64,000 bases of DNA from Paulinella micropora. Lineage: Eukaryota > Cercozoa > Imbricatea > Euglyphida. Shown in pieces: positions 1 through 11,518 of this stretch. The notes under the pieces were generated by a model. That model saw only the letters and a program-made list of their open reading frames with translations. It was not told where the DNA came from and made no database searches. The position numbers were made by a program, and so were the translations under genes. The DNA lies in NCBI GenBank assembly GCA_009731375.1, contig BJOX01000080.1, forward strand, positions 755,196-819,195, in the 5' to 3' direction. The first letter of the stretch is position 1; every line of letters begins with the position of its first letter.

Positions 1-598
1 TATCGGAATGACTACCGTACCGGACAGAAACATTAATATTGTGTTAAACTTTCTTCAAGTTTTTACTTCAAGTTTACACTTCTATTTTTAGTTCCGTTAC
101 TTCATTTTTCCGTTTATTTATCAACTGTCATAACTTGTAGTTGTTACGTTTTAAACTGCAATTAACACATCAATTTATTTCCCTTTAACAGCTAGCTTTT
201 TAGAAAGGCTTGATTATTGCCTTTCTTCCCCATATCTGAAACTTTTATTCCTTTGTCGGACCGCTATTTCCGGTCTCCAGTCATGCTTTATTTGCTTTGA
301 CAGTGTTTTCATGTTTCCGGTCCACGCTCCAAGTAAAATGATAAAACAAGTGAGATATGTTAGTTAAGGTTTTAATACTTAACATATTTTCATTTATTTT
401 TTCAACAGACCGGCTGACTTGAACAACTCCAACTGCTACACAACACGTGTAGCACTTGAATACTATTCGTTAGTTCTCAGAATTTGCATTGTTTCGCAAG
501 GGACAAGTAGTCTGTCAAGCAAGTGTACTAAATAAACTGGAATTGACCATCCCAGCGTTTTTTGGTACCTCAAGCTACCTGTTCTCGGAAGTATTTTG
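1..598 (+). repeat. LTR-like dispersed repeat, copy A
   Basis: This stretch aligns almost base for base with 43234-43776, including the shared opening TATnGGAATGA, the block CTGTCATAACTTGTAGTTG and the shared end GTTCTCGGAAGTATTTTG, after which the copies diverge. In copy B a G-rich polypurine run lies directly upstream, as before a 3' LTR. Copy A is followed by a leader-like repeat (662-803). I infer a long terminal repeat, plus orientation. The window begins at or next to its edge, so the true start is unknown. Confidence 0.5.
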
Positions 599-661
599 AG
601 ATCAAATGACAACAGTGTGTGTATTCATTTGAATGCAGGTTGGTAATTTCCTCACAGGAGG

Positions 662-803
662 GTAGTCAAGACTTACAATTTCTGTCTACTGTTTGTGGTT
701 GATAGGTAACTGGTGAGGCCCTGTGCGAGTTTAGCTTAGTCTCAGCGTAGTGGGTGGTGGTTCGAGGCAGTTCGAGCTCAGCAAGCCAGCCCACTGTAGG
801 CAC
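662..803 (+). repeat. retroelement leader-like repeat
   Basis: The reverse complement of this segment matches 55640-55763, where it lies directly upstream of a minus-strand Gag reading frame. Shared blocks include GATAGGTAnCTGGTGAGnCCC and the run around GTGGGTGGT. Position after an LTR-like repeat here and before gag there suggests a 5' leader (primer-binding/packaging region) of one LTR-retrotransposon family. No matching tRNA could be assigned to the primer-binding site. Confidence 0.4.
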
Positions 804-1126
804 AGATAGGTAAATATGTACTACTTTTATACTACCCATTGTCAGTCCAGACACAATACGAGGTCGTTAATATTCAACAATAATACTCTTAACCGCATAA
901 CGATAATATTACTAGAAATGGCCGTTGCCCTTTTTAGACAAGAATATATTATCGTTAGGCAGGACAACGGGAATTGGCTGGTGTTTGCCTTGGGAAGAGG
1001 GCCAACCACCTTCTCTTCCCGTGGGGTGCCATACGGTGCAGCTAACAATGACAATAATGATAATAATGATAATAATAGTAATACACTCTCCAGATAGTGC
1101 ACCAATCAACAACATGTTCTTTTATA

Positions 1127-2251
1127 TCAACGAGACTGCCATGCTTTGGAAAGTTTTGCTGCGGCGTACCGAAGAGCTTTGACGGGACCAGCTGTCAATA
1201 TGCCCTTGAGCGTTTGGCGGGTGGCGGCTGGTCTCACGATGTCCGATATCGCTGCCTCTACTGTGGGCACCATGGCACGTGCCGCCAGCAGCTCCGACGC
1301 TAGGTCTTCCACAGTGCGCGGTTCATGGCCAAGTGCTCCGGCACGAGCAAAGCAAGCTTTGTGCAGGCTAGAGGGAAGGAGGAGGAAAAGCTCTTTCAGG
1401 AGGGCCGGACTAGGAGACAAAGAAAAACCGTCGTCTTCCACTTGTACAGGGAACACGTGCAGATGATCTGAATATAATTTTGAAAAGTTATCTAAATTGA
1501 AGCTCACAATATTTCGTACTTTATGCTGATTTTCAGCTGCAGCCATTCTGGGGTCGCCCAAATATGACAGTCCTGCAATTCGATGGAATAAGCTCTGTCT
1601 CGAAACAAATATCTTCTTGCTCTGCTGAGTTGAGACTTGACCGGCTTCAAGCAGAAGCCCACATGCAAAAGCCGCAGTCAAATTCTGTTGAAGGGCCTGC
1701 AAAAGTTGGGGGTTCAGACTTTGAAGTATCAGGACAGGTTTGTGCAGCCTTCCAGCCACATACATCGTTTCCCAGGTAGTCAAATCTGTCAGCAGGTCGG
1801 TCGTAGATATGACTCCGTACTTAATTGTGACCTGTGGCCCCGATGGCAGAAGTATGTCAACAAATGCATTGTAATATATTTTTGCAGGCATGCTCTGAAT
1901 TTTTGATAATACGGATGGTCCCCCAAGTCTGAGAAACGAATAGTGATGAGGATTTGATTCTAAATTGTGCTCGTGCCACCGCTCCGGCTCGGAGACTGCA
2001 AAAACTAGGTCAACCATAGCTCCGGGCTCCTGTGGATGATGGCCATGCTGCGGAAACACGCCCGAACCATAGGCCATGGAGAAGTCCATGCCAGGAAACA
2101 GTGATAATAACTCTGACATTTTTTCTCTCATCCCAATGTCGCCTCTGTAAGACAGGCACCTGCCAAACTTTAGCTCTGCTTTGGCATAGGCACTCGCCCT
2201 TGCCGCAATTTTTTGTCGGAGGCCGCACTCTCTGCAGATTAAAGATATCAT
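1127..2251 (-). CDS. TAMM41: TAM41-like mitochondrial phosphatidate cytidylyltransferase
   Basis: TAM41 (Mmp37) makes CDP-diacylglycerol from CTP and phosphatidic acid on the matrix side of the mitochondrial inner membrane, the first step towards cardiolipin. The family nucleotidyltransferase signature is visible: FPGMDFSMAYGSGVFPQ (GSG loop) followed by MVDLVFAV with the acidic residue. Further family blocks are HHYSFLRLGG, IKYGVISTTDLLTDL, YVAGRLHKPV, IAGLSYLGDPRM and, near the C-terminus, IVRPAATRQTLKGILTAGP. The reading frame is uninterrupted, about 374 residues from the ATG at 2251, close to family length. Upstream the frame stays open with only a GTG. A CTGCAG acceptor-like site near the N-terminus leaves room for an upstream exon, and an internal ATG at about 2131 is another possible start, so the N-terminus and mitochondrial presequence are uncertain. 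It is the only clear host housekeeping gene here. Confidence 0.9.
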   Translation of the reverse strand: MISLICRECGLRQKIAARASAYAKAELKFGRCLSYRGDIGMREKMSELLSLFPGMDFSMAYGSGVFPQHGHHPQEPGAMVDLVFAVSEPERWHEHNLESNPHHYSFLRLGGPSVLSKIQSMPAKIYYNAFVDILLPSGPQVTIKYGVISTTDLLTDLTTWETMYVAGRLHKPVLILQSLNPQLLQALQQNLTAAFACGLLLEAGQVSTQQSKKIFVSRQSLFHRIAGLSYLGDPRMAAAENQHKVRNIVSFNLDNFSKLYSDHLHVFPVQVEDDGFSLSPSPALLKELFLLLPSSLHKACFARAGALGHEPRTVEDLASELLAARAMVPTVEAAISDIVRPAATRQTLKGILTAGPVKALRYAAAKLSKAWQSR

Positions 2252-2329
2252 GATTCGCACGCAAGCCCTACATGAAAAATTTGTCACTGTGCGTACAGAC
2301 TAATTATAATTAATATACATCAAGACATG

Positions 2330-2810
2330 CAGGTTATGATTGCTCACTCTATCTCGCAGCCTCTCTACTTTTTCCCCTCGTTCCTCCCATCTTTTCCTGC
2401 TGGCTTCCGTTACTCCCCCCCCCNNNNNNNNNNCCTTCCCCCCCCCCCCCCCCAACACCCCCATCCTCCTCCCCTTCTCAAGCTTAGTGTAGCGAGTTAT
2501 GAAAAAGGATTGTTAGGAATACGAACGCTATAAAATAGGGCCATCTCAATCTGCTCCTCTTCCCTCCTGCTCCTCTCTTCTCCACACCAATATTGTGAAC
2601 AAGGAAATGTGAACTCTATCATCCTCTCCATCCTCCTTACTCCTCCCAGCCTCCCCACTCCTTCCTTCCCCCTCGCTCCTGGCTCCTGGCTCCTCCCTCC
2701 CTCCTGCTTCCACCCTCCCCTCTCCCTCCTCCCTCCTCGCCTGCCTCCTCCACCCTCCCCCCCGGCCCCTAAAAGGAACTTCATCATTAAATCCGAGGTT
2801 TAGGTCGCAG
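2330..2810. repeat. pyrimidine-rich low-complexity tract with 10-N gap
   Basis: C/T-rich sequence (CCTCC, CTCCTCC runs) with a poly-C tract interrupted by ten N at 2424-2433. Only low-complexity Pro/Ser or Gly/Arg frames occur; no gene is supported. Confidence 0.8.
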
Positions 2811-3069
2811 TAGTAGTGAGTAGTAGTGATAGTGGTGGTAGTGGTAGCAGTAGTAATAGTGGTAGTAGTAATACTGTCCATAGTAGTAGTAGTCCTTCCC
2901 TTCCTCCCTCCTCCCTTCTTGGAGGAGGTGGAGGAGGGGGGTTTACAGTAAACCTATTATCACTAAACAAAATCATTAGCCCGAAGGCTGCAGATGTAAC
3001 TAAGATGGTGACCCTTCGTTCAAAAACTACTACTACTACTACTACTACTACTACCACTGCTACTACTAC

Positions 3070-3105
<36 letters not shown>

Positions 3106-3203
3106 TAGATTACTAGACCAGACCAGACTTTTAGCATATCCAATATTTAAATATTTGCTATTAGAGTATTAGGTAAAATGGATAAAATTCGAGTATGAAT
3201 GGT

Positions 3204-3250
<47 letters not shown>

Positions 3251-3323
3251 TTACTGGTACTGCTGCTGCTGCTACTACTACTACTACTACTACTACCACC
3301 ATCAGCAGCAGCAGCAGCAGCAG

Positions 3324-3379
<56 letters not shown>

Positions 3380-3389
3380 ACTACTACTA

Positions 3390-3430
<41 letters not shown>

Positions 3431-3552
3431 CTACGGAGGGGGGGGGGGGTATCTAATTATTCTTATTCAGCTCACGGGAAAAACGATAAAATTACTACTA
3501 CTACTACTCCTACTACTACTATCACTAAACTACTACTACTCACTAATACTAT

Positions 3553-3587
<35 letters not shown>

Positions 3588-3674
3588 AATACTACCCCTA
3601 CTACTACTATTATTACTATTACTACTATTACTACTGTTACTACAACTACAGTAACTACTACTACTACTACTGAT

Positions 3675-3707
<33 letters not shown>

Positions 3708-3836
3708 CACTACTACTACTACTACTACCGCTGCTGCTACTAGGCTAAGCTAAAGGGAAATATCAAATTTTCTTATTCAGCTAAGTAGAGTAAGTAGTAA
3801 GTAGTAGTAGTAGAAGTAGTAGTAAGTAGTGGTAGT

Positions 3837-3884
<48 letters not shown>

Positions 3885-3897
3885 TAGTAGTAGTAGT

Positions 3898-3939
<42 letters not shown>

Positions 3940-4218
3940 GAGTAGTAGTAGTAGCAGTAGTAGGAGCAGTAGTAGGAGTAGTAGTAGGAGTAGTAGTAGT
4001 AGAAGTAGTAGTAGTAGAAGTAGTAGTACGCGATATGCTTTGTAAACTCTGCAAACATTATCGGGTTACTTCTATTGTTTTTTCCCGCTACTACTACTTA
4101 CTACTTACTACTGCTTACTACTTACTACTACTCCTACTTACTACTACTTCTAGTACTTACTACTACTACTACTACTACTAGCTACTACTACTACTACTAC
4201 TACTTACTACTTACTACT

Positions 4219-4251
<33 letters not shown>

Positions 4252-4380
4252 ATGCTGCTACTGCTACCACTACTACTGCTGCTACTACTACTACTACTAC
4301 TACTACTTACTACTTACTACTACTTACTACTTGCTACTACTTAATTTCAACTACTATTACTTACTACTTCTGCTACTACT

Positions 4381-4424
<44 letters not shown>

Positions 4425-4549
4425 GGCTAGGCTAGTAAAGGTAACTGTTTTTTCTTATTCAGCCAACGGGAAAAACGATAAAAATTACGCAATAATGATG
4501 TAGTGTTTGCAATCATAACCGCGTTAAATTTATGTTTTAACCCGAATCA

Positions 4550-4600
<51 letters not shown>

Positions 4601-4634
4601 CTCTACTACTACTACTACTTCTACTACTACCACC

Positions 4635-4726
<92 letters not shown>

Positions 4727-4812
4727 TACTACTTACTACTTACTACTTACTACTTACTACTTACTACTTACTATTACTATTACTACTACTACTACTACTA
4801 CTACTCCTAGAC
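2811..4812. repeat. (TAC)n/(TAG)n triplet microsatellite cluster
   Basis: Long blocks of TAC or its complement GTA/TAG with occasional TGC, ACC and AGC interruptions, separated by short unique spacers, some of which share TTTTCTTATTCAGC. The orientation flips from TAG to TAC several times. All long frames here are artefacts of triplet periodicity (poly-Thr, poly-Tyr, poly-Leu). Confidence 0.95.
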
Positions 4813-5711
4813 TAGACATAAGAGGAAACTGTTTTTTCTTATGGGGTAATTTCCCGTATCACCCATCTCGCACTTACTTTTCAGCACATTTTTTCAATTT
4901 GAACCACAGTTGAAAAGTGGTTGAAGCTACTATTTTAGATTGCAGTCTCTGGCTGCTGTGGATGCATGGTGATGATTGGAAACGAATGGACATGCTTTGT
5001 AGGAGTGACTACACTTTTTATCTTGAAAAAAAAAACTGACTTTTTTGACATGTTCAAGTAAAATGTGTCGAAAAGTCAGGGGTGCGTTGTTGGTGTGGCG
5101 ATTTTTGTGCTTGGTTTGTGCAGGGTTTTCTGTAAATAAGCACTGTACATCATCAGGTCGAGTGTTATAATGTTTATTCACTGTTTACGCTGTTTTTCTG
5201 GTCTGCCAGTATCTATGCGTGTGTATGGATTTTTTCGTCTTGCTTGTATGAAAAGTTGTGTTTGGTATTACTAGTATTAGTTTCCATCATCATACTACCT
5301 GTATTGAGTGTGTGTTTTTGTTCGTGATATTGCATGAACATGTTTTTGCGATTAGGATTATAAAATGTGTAGGTGGTTGACATGTCAAGACAGTATTGAA
5401 TGTTGAGTGCTTGGTTTCTGGTTTCCTTTTGGTACACACATGTTTTTATGTCTGTCTGTCTCTCGCGATACTAATAATACTAATAATAATAATAATAATA
5501 TATATATTGATCTGTCATGGCTGAGCCCGAGGGCCATGCGCCTCCATCCCTCGACCCAACAGGGACTACAGTGAGTATGTTGGGGAGGGAAGAGTGACTC
5601 TAACCATCCTGCATAGAAGGCCCCAAAAGGAAGTCCCTACTACCCGCACAGTGTCGGGTACCTTGCAGGAAATCAACTACAAATGATTGATCTTCCCCGC
5701 GTGAGAGCTCC
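4813..5711. other. no gene seen; unique AT-rich sequence then gap edge
   Basis: About 900 bases without a convincing gene. A (TAATAA)n/(TA)n tract lies at 5468-5507. The last 200 bases before the gap are more GC-rich and have a codon-like look but no recognisable domain. Confidence 0.5.
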
Positions 5712-6255
5712 NNNNNNNNNNNNNNNNNNNNNNNNNNNNNNNNNNNNNNNNNNNNNNNNNNNNNNNNNNNNNNNNNNNNNNNNNNNNNNNNNNNNNNNNN
5801 NNNNNNNNNNNNNNNNNNNNNNNNNNNNNNNNNNNNNNNNNNNNNNNNNNNNNNNNNNNNNNNNNNNNNNNNNNNNNNNNNNNNNNNNNNNNNNNNNNNN
5901 NNNNNNNNNNNNNNNNNNNNNNNNNNNNNNNNNNNNNNNNNNNNNNNNNNNNNNNNNNNNNNNNNNNNNNNNNNNNNNNNNNNNNNNNNNNNNNNNNNNN
6001 NNNNNNNNNNNNNNNNNNNNNNNNNNNNNNNNNNNNNNNNNNNNNNNNNNNNNNNNNNNNNNNNNNNNNNNNNNNNNNNNNNNNNNNNNNNNNNNNNNNN
6101 NNNNNNNNNNNNNNNNNNNNNNNNNNNNNNNNNNNNNNNNNNNNNNNNNNNNNNNNNNNNNNNNNNNNNNNNNNNNNNNNNNNNNNNNNNNNNNNNNNNN
6201 NNNNNNNNNNNNNNNNNNNNNNNNNNNNNNNNNNNNNNNNNNNNNNNNNNNNNNN
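5712..6255. other. assembly gap (544 N)
   Basis: Run of N. Flanking sequence (5510-5711 and 6256-6470) is unique and non-repetitive, so a real gene or transposon fragment may be hidden; nothing can be said about its content. Confidence 1.
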
Positions 6256-6467
6256 GCACTTGCACATTCGGTGACGTCTTGCAAGAGGTTGCTGGGACTG
6301 CGGAATAACCTCGGCTTAGTGCAGTCTTGCCCTCAGGAGCTCCATCGGTGGCCCCGATCATCAGGCGAGAGACTGACACGGGGGGGTGGAGGACCTCGAA
6401 CAAGGGTATTGGAGGCTTATGTCCGTTCAGGATATGCCATTAGCTGCATCAGTACGCCTCAGATATA

Positions 6468-6477
6468 GTAAATAGTA

Positions 6478-6550
<73 letters not shown>

Positions 6551-6667
6551 TAATAATAATATAATAATAATATAATAATAATGATCATAATGATCACAAT
6601 CATAATCATAATCATAATCATAATCATAATCATAATCATAATCATAATCATAATCATAATAATAATA
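6468..6667. repeat. (AAT)n and (ATAATC)n microsatellite
   Basis: AAT repeats followed by about ten copies of ATAATC/CATAAT between about 6597 and 6660. Confidence 0.95.
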
Positions 6668-6769
6668 GTGCTTCTCTGTCAATGGCTGATGCAAATCTGC
6701 ACATGCGCCTCCATCGTCTCACCCGTGAGGGGAGTACGAAGAATTGACGATAGGCTCTAATGACACCCC

Positions 6770-7619
6770 NNNNNNNNNNNNNNNNNNNNNNNNNNNNNNN
6801 NNNNNNNNNNNNNNNNNNNNNNNNNNNNNNNNNNNNNNNNNNNNNNNNNNNNNNNNNNNNNNNNNNNNNNNNNNNNNNNNNNNNNNNNNNNNNNNNNNNN
6901 NNNNNNNNNNNNNNNNNNNNNNNNNNNNNNNNNNNNNNNNNNNNNNNNNNNNNNNNNNNNNNNNNNNNNNNNNNNNNNNNNNNNNNNNNNNNNNNNNNNN
7001 NNNNNNNNNNNNNNNNNNNNNNNNNNNNNNNNNNNNNNNNNNNNNNNNNNNNNNNNNNNNNNNNNNNNNNNNNNNNNNNNNNNNNNNNNNNNNNNNNNNN
7101 NNNNNNNNNNNNNNNNNNNNNNNNNNNNNNNNNNNNNNNNNNNNNNNNNNNNNNNNNNNNNNNNNNNNNNNNNNNNNNNNNNNNNNNNNNNNNNNNNNNN
7201 NNNNNNNNNNNNNNNNNNNNNNNNNNNNNNNNNNNNNNNNNNNNNNNNNNNNNNNNNNNNNNNNNNNNNNNNNNNNNNNNNNNNNNNNNNNNNNNNNNNN
7301 NNNNNNNNNNNNNNNNNNNNNNNNNNNNNNNNNNNNNNNNNNNNNNNNNNNNNNNNNNNNNNNNNNNNNNNNNNNNNNNNNNNNNNNNNNNNNNNNNNNN
7401 NNNNNNNNNNNNNNNNNNNNNNNNNNNNNNNNNNNNNNNNNNNNNNNNNNNNNNNNNNNNNNNNNNNNNNNNNNNNNNNNNNNNNNNNNNNNNNNNNNNN
7501 NNNNNNNNNNNNNNNNNNNNNNNNNNNNNNNNNNNNNNNNNNNNNNNNNNNNNNNNNNNNNNNNNNNNNNNNNNNNNNNNNNNNNNNNNNNNNNNNNNNN
7601 NNNNNNNNNNNNNNNNNNN
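6770..7619. other. assembly gap (850 N)
   Basis: Run of N; the left flank (6670-6769) is unique and the right flank begins directly in a short tandem duplication. Confidence 1.
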
Positions 7620-7636
7620 GGGCAGTTCCAACACTT

Positions 7637-7706
7637 CCAGACGGGCCGGTATGTTCAATGAAAATACTGGTCCAGACGGATCGGTATGTTCAATGAAAAT
7701 ACTGGT
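7637..7706. repeat. 35-bp tandem duplication
   Basis: AGACGGnnCGGTATGTTCAATGAAAATACTGGT occurs twice in direct succession, ending at the edge of the tRNA-like segment on its 3' side. It is likely part of the tail of a SINE. Confidence 0.7.
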
Positions 7707-7778
7707 GGCACCGACGGGAATCGAACTGGCGACAGGGCCCAGATGGTAGAACTTGACCACTGGGCTATCACGGTGTCC
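7703..7778 (-). repeat. tRNA-derived SINE-like segment
   Basis: Read on the minus strand this has an A-box-like TAGCCCAGTGG and a B-box-like AGTTCGATTCC at tRNA spacing, a nearly complementary acceptor pair (GACACCG with CGGTGCC, one mismatch) and a terminal ACCA. The T-stem does not pair, and the tandem duplication follows directly, so this looks like a tRNA-derived SINE head or tRNA pseudogene rather than a working tRNA. Confidence 0.5.
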
Positions 7779-7822
7779 AAAATAATAATAATAATAATAA
7801 CAATAACAATAACACTACAGTA

Positions 7823-7919
<97 letters not shown>

Positions 7920-7941
7920 GCTACTGCTACTTCTACTACTG

Positions 7942-7986
<45 letters not shown>

Positions 7987-8195
7987 TGATTGATGGAAGT
8001 TTATTCCAGTCGCGGCATTGAAAATAAAAGTTACTGTAGTAGTGTTAGTAAGTAATGCTAATCCGCGATACTGAAGCTGAGCTTAGTAGTAGCAGCAGAA
8101 GCAGCAGTAGCGCCGGTAGTAGTAGTAGTAGAGTAGTAGTAGTAGTAGTAGTGGTAGTAGTAGTAGTGCTACTACTAGTACTAAGAGTACTACTG

Positions 8196-8243
<48 letters not shown>

Positions 8244-8262
8244 TACTGCTACTACGCCTAGG
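7779..8262. repeat. (AAT)n, (TAC)n, (TGC)n, (TAG)n microsatellites
   Basis: Triplet arrays broken by about 110 bases of less regular sequence (7985-8095). No gene is supported. Confidence 0.9.
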
Positions 8263-8470
8263 CCTTCGATTTAATGAAGTTAAAGTTAATTGTAACCTCT
8301 GAGTCTCCTCTGGTCATCCATACAAATCGTTAGCTCAAGAGCTATTGAGAATGACCTGGGCTTTCGATTGCACCCAAAATCATAGATGTCTGCCCCCGAG
8401 TCCTCCGTTTTTTTTTCCTCGGTCAGTTGCCAAAGGTGACCAATAAAGAATTGGGGTGATACGGTCGAAT

Positions 8471-8905
8471 ATCTTTCTTTCTTTCTTTCTTTCTTTTCGG
8501 GTATTGCTCGCCACGTACTGGAGCAGGAGCATGCTCTGGTCGCGCGCGACCGGCGCGAGGCACGTGCTGTGGCCGCGGGAGGGTATCTGTTTCTTCTTCT
8601 TGTTCTTCTTCTTCTTCTTCTTCTTCTTCTTCTTCTTCTTCTTCTTCTTTCTTCTTCTTTCTTCCTCTTTCTTCTTCTTCTTCTTCTTCTTCTTCTTCTC
8701 CTTCTTCTTCTTCTTCTTCTTCTTCTTCTTCTTCTTCTTTCTTCTTCTTCTTCTTGGATTCTTGGATTCTTTTTATTTAGAGAGATAATTGTACAATTAT
8801 AACTCATGGAGTACTGCTAACAGCAATTGCCTAAGCAAATCTTCTTCTTCTTCTTCTTCTTCTTCTTCTTCTTCTTCTTCTTCTTCTTCTTCTCCTTCTT
8901 CTTCT
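8471..8905. repeat. (TTTC)n and (TTC)n microsatellites with duplicated flank
   Basis: TTTC repeats at 8471-8497, then TTC arrays at 8590-8757 and 8840-8905. The segment ACTCATGGAGTAnCTGCTAACAGC follows both TTC arrays (about 8801 and 8907), so the array appears to have expanded with a copied piece of the neighbouring LINE 3' tail. Confidence 0.85.
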
Positions 8906-10360
8906 TAACTCATGGAGTAACTGCTAACAGCTATTGCCTAAAACGAATCGCTGGCCGAGGCAGTGACCAGCGTCTGGGGTTGTAGTCATTAATATATTTA
9001 AATTTCGAGTCTGGCGTTACGAGCCTGATTCATTAATAAGTATTGCTTAAGTTCCTTTTTGAATTGGCTTAGTTTGGTTATATGAAAAATATGTTCGGGT
9101 AATTTGTTGAATATGTTAGCATTAGTTTGCGTGAAATGCGGGTCGTTTCTGTCTATATATATAGTTTTCTTTTTTTAGCATAACCAGTGCGATGGTTATG
9201 TGCGGTGTTAGTGCTAATGTATTTATTATCATGTATTGGTTGGTGTTTTATTTTTGTTGAGTGTATGTATGGATGCGTTTCGATACATACCCTGTATATG
9301 TATAGGTTATAGATGTCAAGAAGTTTTAGCTTATGTAGAAGAGGGGCAGTATGGGAGCGCGGGGCTGCTTGTACTAGTAGACGTATGATGCGCTGGATAT
9401 TGACGAGTGGGTGTATATATATATATATATATATATATTGTCTTTTGTGCCCCATATTCTTATATTATATATGAGGTGTGGGTAGACATCGAAGTAATAA
9501 AGTTGTTGCAGGGTATGGGAAGGTAGGAGCTTATTAGCATATGCTAGGATTTGAACCATAGGGTGGATTTTGGTAATAACGTTGTGGACTTGTTGGTGAT
9601 ATTTGAGGTTACGGTGTAGTACTATGCCAAGAAGCTTGGCTTGTTGGCATTGTTCTATCACCTGACTATTTATCGCGAGATGTTAAAAGGATGTTTATGG
9701 AAAATTGTATAATGAGTTTTAGTTGGGTTAGGAACAAGGTTATTGGTATGGAAGTAGTTGATAAGGCGATCTATAGTGTATTGCGCGTTTGGTGATCACA
9801 GCGAAAACTAGCGCAGCACTGCAAACAGTGTGGTGTCGTCAGCGTATGTATATACTGTGCCATTAGTGATGTGTCGGGTGATATCATTAATGTATAGGAG
9901 GAAAATGGTAGTTGATAGTGTGCTGCTCTGTGGGATTCCATGCGTTATTGTTCGCGGTTGCGAGCGGGCATATTGGGTGTGGACTTGCTGGGTTCGATTG
10001 GAGAAATAAGAGGCAAAGAATGCAAGGGTGCTATCACAGAAGTTAAAGTTATGTTTGAGTTTATATATTAGTTTATCGTGTTCGACAGTATCATAGGCCT
10101 TGGACTAAAGGTCTATGTAAAGGGCGAGGACTAGGTCGTGCTTATTTTTATGTGCAATTATTTTATTTATGATTGTTTGTATGGTCATAGTCGTGGAAGA
10201 GTCAGGGCGGAAGGCATATTGGGTATGTGATATTATATTATGGTGTATGAGGTGTGTCATAAGTTGTTTATTTATTATGGTGTCAAAGATTTTTGCAATA
10301 ATAAGTAAATAGTGAGATCGGGCGGTATTTACTAGGTATGGTGCTGTCTTTATAAAAAAC
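8765..10360 (-). mobile_element. degenerate non-LTR retrotransposon (LINE), 3' part of ORF2
   Basis: Minus-strand translation, with stops, shows the ordered landmarks of a CR1/Jockey/L2-type reverse transcriptase: SKYRPISL near 10320, AYDTVEHDKL near 10090, GIPQSSTLS near 9920, the catalytic TYADDTTLF near 9850, then KLLGIVLHRNLKYHQQ and YPHLIYNIRIWGT (9640-9450), INIQRIIRLL-like sequence, and the C-terminal FNKLPEHIFHITKLSQFKK near 9080. A (TA)n tract at 9413-9438 sits in the coding region. Downstream lies a short 3' UTR with AATAAA near 8775. The 5' half is absent: it stops near 10360 beside a poly-G run and gap. Several in-frame stops mark it as dead. Confidence 0.85.
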
Positions 10361-10391
10361 CAGGAGGAAGGGGGGGGGGGGGGGGGGTTTT

Positions 10392-10401
10392 NNNNNNNNN
10401 N
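10392..10401. other. 10-N gap in a poly-G tract
   Basis: A G run precedes the ten N, which separate the LINE from the PLV segment. Any terminal inverted repeat of the viral element would lie here. Confidence 1.
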
Positions 10402-10490
10402 AAAAACTGCAAATTCGTCCGCACTTCACGGCTAAAATTATTGCGATGATCATTTCGGCCCTTTGGTCCCCGAAATAAAAAAAGGAAATA

Positions 10491-11397
10491 CTACAAATCA
10501 AAAATTACTTTTTTCTTTTTGTGTCGTTTGGTTTCAATTATGTTTTCTGGTTGTATGTCTTCTTTTTTTAACTGTTGCTTTATTTTCTTCTCCTTCGTTA
10601 TCTCTTGAACTTGTTTGTTAATTTGCTTTTCATCATCTACTGGCTTTTCAAACTTAGTCTTTAATAACTCCCGGTGGCTAACTAGTTCTTTATTAGATAG
10701 CACAATCTTAAATTCATTTCTACACAAAACCGTATATATCTGCTTTGACCAAGTTCGTCCGCCTTTTGAAAATAGATTTCGTTGAACTTCTCGTCTTACC
10801 TTATCGCCTGGTTCAAAATCATTAATACTTTCATCTATTTCAATTTTTTGTTTATTAGTAGCTTTTCCATTTAATACATCAATCGGTCTAGCTTTGATTG
10901 TTGGATGAAAACGATTATTGTAAGCTTTGACTATATCATCAATGTATGAGACCCAGTCAAAGTTCCCATTGGTTTCAAATAGTATATCAAGCCACCTTCT
11001 AATAGTTCTAATAACTCTATCAACTATCGCAAGTGCTTTGTGGTCTCCTACTTCAACTGTTCTGTGTTCAATGTTATGTTCATCAAAATATTTATTAACT
11101 GCTCCTTTGTATTCTCCTCCGCTGTCTGTTGTAATGATTTCTGGAATATATGGAATAGATTTTAAACCAGTATATACTTCATTCGCAGTTTTATTTTTCA
11201 GATGTCTAACTTCTAAAAATCTACTATTAGTGTCAATCCAAACCAACATAAAGGCATATTTTTTATTACCTGGTTTATCTTTTAACTTAGACATATCCGC
11301 TAAATCTACGAACAGTTGTTTCAATGGTTTATCAGCCCATATCGTATTCCATTTTTTACTTTGTTTTTTCTGATAATGTAGTTCTAATGCATGTTGC
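10491..11397 (-). CDS. retroviral-type (rve) integrase of PLV/Polinton type
   Basis: It would insert the viral DNA into the host genome. The RNase H-like core shows the first Asp in LFVDLADMSKL, the second in EIITTDSGGEYKG and a third acidic residue in ALAIVDRVIRTIRRW. The third position is Asp rather than the usual Glu, 34 residues after the second, so the triad reads DD(34)D. The C-terminal part (FEPGDKVR, then a segment with HRELLKTKFEKP) resembles a chromatin- or SH3-like tail, followed by a very basic end (KRHKKKKVIFDL). The frame is open from just after a TGA at about 11397. No ATG opens it, so the N-terminal zinc-binding part appears lost to a frameshift or stop; partial zinc-domain-like coding may remain in 11400-11480. 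It is convergent with nothing and sits at the left end of the provirus, as integrases of such elements often do. Confidence 0.85.
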
Positions 11398-11518
11398 TCT
11401 CAGTTCTTGTATATGGTCGTCCATCGCACCTGCTAATACTTAATGCTTTACCGCCTACAGCGATAGATGTATTCTTATATATTAATCTTCATTATTTTTT
11501 CCTCCATCTTATATAACT

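Noticed and set aside
2811-4830. Long Tyr-, Thr- and Leu-rich reading frames
   Set aside because: They are produced in every frame by TAC/TAG triplet repeats, which carry no stop in some frames; no unique protein sequence is present.
7703-7778. A functional tRNA gene
   Set aside because: The T-stem does not pair, the acceptor has a mismatch, CCA is encoded and a repeat body follows directly; I keep it only as a SINE-like segment.
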